The notes under the pieces: generated by a model | Told to the model about the DNA's origin: nothing | Seen by the model: the letters and a program-made list of their open reading frames with translations, nothing else | Databases searched by the model: none | In this document: piece by piece, positions 59,060 through 64,000 of the stretch | How the letters are laid out: every line of letters begins with the position of its first letter | Position numbering within the stretch: position 1 is the stretch's first letter | Program-made: the position numbers and the translations under genes | From: Eupeodes corollae | Lineage: Eukaryota > Arthropoda > Insecta > Diptera > Syrphidae | Assembly (NCBI RefSeq): GCF_945859685.1 | Contig: NC_079147.1 | Location: 257,042,572-257,106,571 of the forward strand | DNA: 64,000 nt | Direction: 5' to 3'

Positions 59060-59732
59060 AGAATAACGTTTTTGACATCTAGCAAAAATGGAATTGACTC
59101 TTACAAAAAAGAAACCTACAAAAATTACTAAAATTGATTTTAGACTCAAATATCTTTTCAAAAATCTGGAATATTGACTTTTAGTTGATTTTATTTCATA
59201 AAAAATATTTTTAACTTCCCATAGGATGGTTATACCAAACCAATGCATTTTTTGAAAAAATCCAATTAACGGTTTTTTTTTCTAAATCGAAAAAAAAACT
59301 AAAAAAAAAATGTGTCATCTCGTAAATTTTACGAATAAAACATAATTTTATCTGCAAAACAATTTTGTGCAACGAAAAATAACGTTTTTAACAACTGATA
59401 AAATTTTGAGTAAAATCAAATCGACAGTTTAAAAGTTGGTAAAAATTGATTTTCGGCTCAAATATCTTTTCAAAACTTTGAGATATTAACTTTAAACTAA
59501 TTTTATCTTTTTAGAAATATTGTACAACCAGAAAAATTTTTAGAAAAAATTAATTTTAGTTTTTTTATAAAAAATAAAACCTTAAAATAAACAATACTAA
59601 AACTTGGTAAAAATGTACTTCACCTTTTCATAATTAAAAATATTGTCTTCAAACTTTTTTTATTTCACAGAAAATATTGCTTCCAACATTCAGTAAGTTT
59701 TTTTTTTAATTTAACAGTCCGTTTTTTTTTTT
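59060..59732 (+). repeat. Decayed ~173-bp array units (copy 2)
   Basis: The words AAAAGTTGGTAAAAATTGAT, TTTTCGGCTCAAATATCTTT and TTTTATCTTTTTAGAAATATTG recur in the usual order around 59425-59525, with further decayed units on either side. The array is interrupted by the LINE at 59733. Confidence 0.55.
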
Positions 59733-60505
59733 GCAACGATGGTTCAATATGAACGAATTGAAACTTAATATCAATAAAACAAAAGCAATGGTTTTAAATA
59801 GCGAATGCAACAGTGATATTTGCATAAATAATCAAAAAATTGAAATAGTAAGTGAGATTAAATACTTAGGAGTCTTGATTGATAATAGTTTAAGTTTTAA
59901 CTCTCATGTTGAATATATTTGTGAGAAAATTGCCAAAAAAATTCACTTTTTTGGTAGAATCAGAATTATAAATGTTTATAATACTATTATTAAACCACAG
60001 TTTGTGTATTGTTCTAGCATCTTATTTATGTTCAATAACACAATGATTGCAAAAACTTCAAAATAAAGGAATGAGAAAATGAGAGTAATTTTGTTGTGGA
60101 ATAGACTGACGCACATAGTAGACAATTAGTAGTAGTTCAGACAATTATATTGGCTCAGTATTAACCAAAGAATTATATTCAATGTTTTGTTATTTGTTTA
60201 TAAAATGAAGGTTAGCCTTTTGCCAAATTATCTATGCCAAAATTTAACTTATGCAAATCAAGTCCATTCTTATCAACTAAGAAAAGTAAATGATTTTAGA
60301 TTATTAAACTATAGAAACCAAAGAACTAGAAATATGGTAATGCATAAAGGATTATCTATTTTTAATAGCTTACCAAATGAAATGAAGAATGAATTCAATA
60401 TAGATAAATTTAAAAGAATTACCAAAATATATGTTAAAAATAGATTTAAAGATAAAAATATGTATTTTAAAATAGCTTTTTTAGCTAAATAATGTTTAAT
60501 AAAAA
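59733..60505 (+). mobile_element. 5'-truncated LINE, RT C-terminal part
   Basis: Frame at 59731-60066 reads 'LKLNINKTKAMVLNSECNSD', 'IVSEIKYLGVLIDNSLSFNS' and 'IIKPQFVYCSSILFMF'. After a shift, 60187-60492 gives 'HSYQLRKVNDFRLLNYRNQR' and the CR1/jockey-type end 'GLSIFNSLPNEMKNEFNIDK'. Two open blocks and one gap suggest moderate age. Inserted into the foldback array of copy 2 and absent from copy 1. Target duplication not resolved because both borders are A/T runs. Confidence 0.78.
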
Positions 60506-60654
60506 AAATTAATTTGTTCTTGATATCTCTCAAATTAATTTTATTCATCCAATTTATAAAAATTTAAGATATGCTTCTAAAATTGGTAAAAATTTAAAAT
60601 CTATTTTATTTTTAAACTTTTTCTTGCTATGAAAAATATTGTTATTAATTTTAA

Positions 60655-60725
60655 TTTTTTTAAGATAATTCAACTGACATAGGGATGGGAAGTTATCAGT
60701 GTAGGCCACATCCCAGCCTTTTTTT
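60655..60725 (-). repeat. Right-type inverted end of the foldback-like family
   Basis: GGGATGGGAAGTTATCAGTG followed by TAGGCCACATCCCAGCC, the conserved end motif with two changes. Marks the end of one array, followed by another decayed array to 61050. Confidence 0.65.
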
Positions 60726-61051
60726 TAATATTCTGTAAGATTTATAAAAAAATAAAAACCTAAAAACAAACAGTACTAAAACTTGGTAAAAATTTAGTTT
60801 TTGCTCAAATTTCTTTTCAAAAATTAAAAATATTCGCTATAAATTAATTTTATCTCACAGAAAATATTGTTTTCGACATTCCGGAAATTTCTTATAAAAA
60901 TCCAATACTCAGTTTTTTCATAAACAAATATAATCTAGAAAAATAGTACGCAAATTTGGTAAAAAATGAAGTTCGGTTCTTGATATCTCGTGAACAATAG
61001 AAGATATTAGCTTCAAATTAATTTCATTCATCCAATTTGTATTTGTTTATA

Positions 61052-62353
61052 AACGGTGATTTTTTAAGAGCTTGAGAACTTTAAAAAAAAACGCGTAAAA
61101 TTTGCAAAATCTCATCGATTCTTTATTTGAAACGTTAGATTGGTCCATGACATTTACTTTTTGAAGATAATTTCATTTAAATGTTGACCGCGGCTGCGTC
61201 TTAGGTGGTCCATTCGGAAAGTCCAATTTTGGGTAACTTTTTCGAGCATTTCGGCCGGAAAAGCCCGAATTTCTTCGGAAATGTTGTCTTCCAAAGCTGG
61301 AATAGTTGCTGGCTTATTTGTGTAGACTTTAGACTTGACGTAGCCCCACAAAAAATAGTCTAAAGGCGTCAAATCGCATGATCTTGGTGGCCAACTTACC
61401 GGTCCATTCCTTGAGATGAATTGTTCTCCGAAGTTTTCCCTCAAAATGGCCATAGATTTGCGAGCTGTGTGGCATGTAGCTCCATCTTGTTGAAACCACA
61501 TGTCAACCAAGTTCAGTTCTTCCATTTTTGGCAACAAATAGTTTGTTAGCATTGAACGATAGCGATCGCCATTCACCATAACGTTGCGTCCAACAGCATC
61601 TTTGAAAAAATACGGCCCAATGATGCCACCAGCGTACAAACCAAACCAAACAGTGCATTTTTCGGGATGCATGGGCAGTTCTTGAACGGGGTCTGGTTGC
61701 TCTTCACTCCAAATGCGGCAATTTTCCTTATTTACGTAGCCATTCAACCAGAAATGAGCCTCATCGCTGAACAAAATTTGTCGATAAAAAAGCGGATTTT
61801 CTGCCAACTTTTCTAGGGCCCATTCACTGAAAATTCGACTTTGTGGCAGATCGTTTGGCTTCAGTTCTTGCACGAGCTGTATTTTATACGGTTTTACACC
61901 AAGATCTTTGCGTAAAATCTTCCATGTGGTCGAATAACACAAACCCAATTGCTGCGAACGGCGACGAATCGACATTTCACGGTCTTCAGCAACACTCTCA
62001 GAAACAGACGCAATTTTCTCTTCTGTACGCACTGTACGCATTCGTGTGGTTGGTTTAATGTCCAATACAGCAAACTGAGTGCGAAACTTGGTCACAATCG
62101 CATTAATTGTTTGCTCACTTGGTCGATTATGTAGACCATAAATCGGACGTAAAGCGCGAACACACATTTCGAACCGAACACTGATTTTGGTAATAAAATT
62201 CAATGAATTGCAAGCGTTGCTCGTTAGTAAGTCTATTCATGATGAAATGTCAAAGCATACTGAGCATCTTTCTCTTTGACACCATGTCTGAAATCCCGCG
62301 TGATCTGTCAAATACTAATGCATGAAAATCCTAACCTCAAAAAAATCACCCTT
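61052..62353 (-). mobile_element. Mariner-type element, full length (1302 bp)
   Basis: Ends AACGGTGATTTTTT (left) and AAGGGTGATTTTTT (right, read inward), flanked by TA at 61050-61051 and 62354-62355. Removing the element and one TA gives TTTGTTTATATAAGAAAT, which is exactly the sequence at 50325-50342 in copy 1: a natural empty site. Very similar to 26841-27794 apart from that copy's deletion, so the family moved recently. Confidence 0.93.
61154..62240 (-). pseudogene. Mariner-type transposase, one frameshift near the N-terminus
   Basis: The original ATG is at 62240. An extra base near 62161, compared with the copy at 26947-27681, shifts the frame after about 25 codons. Downstream, a 349-codon open frame (61154-62203) carries everything else: a helix-turn-helix ('NRPSEQTINAIVTKFRTQFA'), a second one ('RRSQQLGLCYSTTWKILRKD'), 'PYKIQLVQELKPNDLPQ', and a complete catalytic triad in 'FSDEAHFWLN', 'WFQQDGATCHTA' and 'RSCDLTPLDYFLWG'. 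Spacing between the second and third Asp is 36 residues. The group has DUF4817-like N-termini and is widespread in insects. It is one base from intact, so it is recently dead. Confidence 0.9.
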
Positions 62354-62545
62354 TATAAGAAATACAAACTTTTAAGAAATGCTAATAAAATTGATTAAAA
62401 AAAATTGTTCTACTAAAATTCTCGTTATCAAAACTAGATTTTAATATCAAACTATTTCAACATATGCAAAAAATAGTGTTTGTAATTTTTAATTTTTCAA
62501 TTGCCAATTTTTTTAAACATAGCACGAAAACCTATACAAACTTTT

Positions 62546-62612
62546 AAAGTAAAGCAAATTGGCAGACGGGTTGGAAAGTAATCAGTGTGGGTCGCATCGC
62601 AGCCTCTTTTTA
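62546..62612 (-). repeat. Right inverted end of the foldback-like element (copy 2)
   Basis: TTTAAAGTAAAGCAAATTGG, then CAGACGGGTTGGAAAGTAAT and CAGTGTGGGTCGCATCGCAG, well matched to 8623-8693. In copy 1 the same position (50491-50547) is much more decayed. Confidence 0.65.
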
Positions 62613-63503
62613 AAATTATCATCAACTAAGCTCCAGAAGCGCAAACTTATTGCGCGTTGCAGTTTCATAACGTTTACCGTAAATTTATTACCTAAAACTT
62701 AAACTTTACTTTGATTTCTTGGAGGAAAGGATTAAAAATCTATTTTTGAATAGTCTGTTGTTATCATTTGTATGTTTTCAGTCAATTATGTATGTAAAGT
62801 CTAATGCTGAAGGTGAATTTAAGGGTCAAATTTCATGATAAGGTTGTAATCCACGCGTTCCTTGTGCACTCCTCGAAATCGTATGACAGCTGAAAAATTA
62901 AAAATGTATTATGTGAAAAAAGAAAGACTCATACCCCAAGGTTAACCAAACCTTAAATTATCTTACATAGGTACAGAAATATTCATAATTAGGAACGACT
63001 AATAATCTTTAGGCAGTAGAAGATGGTTAAATGTACGAAATTGTTAAATCATTATCAATTAATTAATTATTAACGAATCAAAATAAATATAAAAAATTAT
63101 TATGTCTATTTATTTTACTAAATATTTTTTTAGGAGAATATTTGTTTTTAATTTGTAACATTCTTTTGCAGAACTTTAGAAGGTTTATTGCAAATTTGCT
63201 CAGTAAAGTAAAAATTAAAACAGCTATTACTGCTAACATTGTACAAACTCGTCCTTTTCAACAAAACCGCACATTCATATAAGTCAATCTCCTTCCAATT
63301 CCACAATATGGAAACCGAAAACCCGACTTTTATCTTCTGAAACTAATAAATCTTTAAGTGCGTTAGATGTGCATTGTAACTGCAAGTCTATGCGCCAAAT
63401 ACCTCAGAGAATAGCAATTTCCATTTTACGGAACATTAAAGTCCTCTAAAACACAGAGTCCGAGAGCTTCGCATTCACCATTCAAAGCCATTTAAGCCTT
63501 CCC
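62613..63503. other. Distal conserved part of copy 2, non-coding
   Basis: Follows 50560-51397 closely, with an 84-codon frame in copy 1 (51089-51343) that is interrupted here by a lost base near 63265. No gene supported. Confidence 0.45.
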
Positions 63504-64000
63504 CCTTTACAACTTTTGTTTTATAGCGGAAGTGCAAAAGTGCAGCATCCTGATGAGGGGCATTTTGCAATTAATCCTTTGGACAGTAATTGCACCAAAC
63601 ATTAAAATTAATTTAATTTACGACTCTTTCGGTTATAAACAGAAATTAGCGCACCCAAATTTTCGAATTACATTTGTATATCTGCCCGGAGTGTTAAGGA
63701 GCGGCGGCGGAGTCGGTATAGCGCATATAGTCCTGATGATGCTTTTGATGTGTCTGTCGGTCCTATTGTATATAACACGCTTGATGCTCGAAATACGGTT
63801 GACCGGTATGACCTTCTCTGGACGACGGTCCAGCCGCAAGCGGTCAAGTTAATGTCCCCAAAAAAAGGAAATGATGTTCCATGATGATGGCATCACCGCC
63901 AACTACTGGCAATGCCAAACCAAAGAAACAAATCACCTCGGAGCGCCGAGGATGCGGAGGAGTGTCAGGAATCAGGAACGCATAAAATCACATTTTATGT
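63504..64000. other. Sequence beyond the duplication, no supported gene
   Basis: More GC-rich. A 106-codon plus frame (63532-63852) has a hydrophobic middle ('GIAHIVLMMLLMCLSVLLYI') followed by a basic end, but no family resemblance; overlapping minus-strand frames of similar length make it doubtful. The window ends here. Confidence 0.35.

Larger units (their letters stand above)
51598..63503 (+). repeat. Large direct duplication, copy 2 (starts at assembly gap)
   Basis: Begins at AAATTGG, matching 40466. After a diverged first ~50 bp it follows copy 1 from ACACACGCA...AGATATCTGAAATTCT onward. It ends at the point matching the last base of copy 1. Copy-2-only insertions: about 300 bp at 51950-52300, about 110 bp near 55640-55780, a solo LTR, a LINE fragment and a mariner. 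Confidence 0.9.

Noticed and set aside
63532..63852. Possible small membrane protein
   Set aside because: One hydrophobic stretch only, overlapping reverse frame, near window end.
1..64000. tRNA, rRNA, CRISPR arrays, bacterial-type operons
   Set aside because: No cloverleaf-like B-box (GGTTCGAATCC) or spaced identical direct repeats were seen; sequence is eukaryotic repeat-rich DNA.

Overview
The window is non-coding, transposon-rich DNA from an animal, most likely a brachyceran fly (Diptera). The evidence is a BEL/Pao LTR element, several jockey- and RTE-like LINEs, DUF4817/DDE mariner-type transposases, a hAT relic and a fragment that looks like fly Tab2. AT content is high and there is no bacterial-style gene packing. 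I found no host gene I would call intact, and no tRNA, rRNA or CRISPR.

Layout. 1-0.8 kb is a LINE relic (minus). 2.9-3.75 kb is a degenerate tandem repeat. 5.4-6.0 kb is a dead mariner, followed at 6.65-8.7 kb by a foldback-like element with long inverted ends and an internal ~173-bp tandem array. 9-12.1 kb looks single copy. 12.2-20.3 kb is a minus-strand LINE split by a young BEL/Pao element (13000-19175) with matching 268-bp LTRs and a 5-bp target duplication. 20.3-21.8 kb is a decayed hAT, and 21.8-22.1 kb is the 3' end of another LINE. 23.2-24.2 kb is an intronless, broken Tab2-like copy. 25.1-26.7 kb is a LINE (plus), and 26.8-27.8 kb an internally deleted mariner. 30.7-34.1 kb holds two minus-strand LINEs side by side. 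36.4-37.1 kb is a Harbinger-like MITE with a second copy of the same family inserted into it backwards. 37.5-40.0 kb is a plus-strand LINE of the same family as the one at 30.7-32.5 kb.

From 40.5 kb to 63.5 kb the window holds the same ~11-kb segment twice in direct orientation (40466-51397 and 51598-63503), separated only by a 200-N gap. Copy 1 ends and copy 2 begins exactly at the gap, so these may be two haplotypes laid end to end rather than a true tandem duplication. Structural differences between the copies give natural empty sites: a full-length mariner (61052-62353) and a probable solo LTR (57411-59059) are only in copy 2. A 3.5-kb block carrying a relic of a multi-copy, uncharacterised arthropod protein family, itself cut by a truncated LINE with a 9-bp target duplication, is only in copy 1.

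Nothing here forms a pathway. What the window does give is a readable order of events: LINEs are oldest, BEL/Pao and mariner are recent, and MITE and foldback families multiplied without their own enzymes. Family names come from recognising translated motifs by eye; no search was run.
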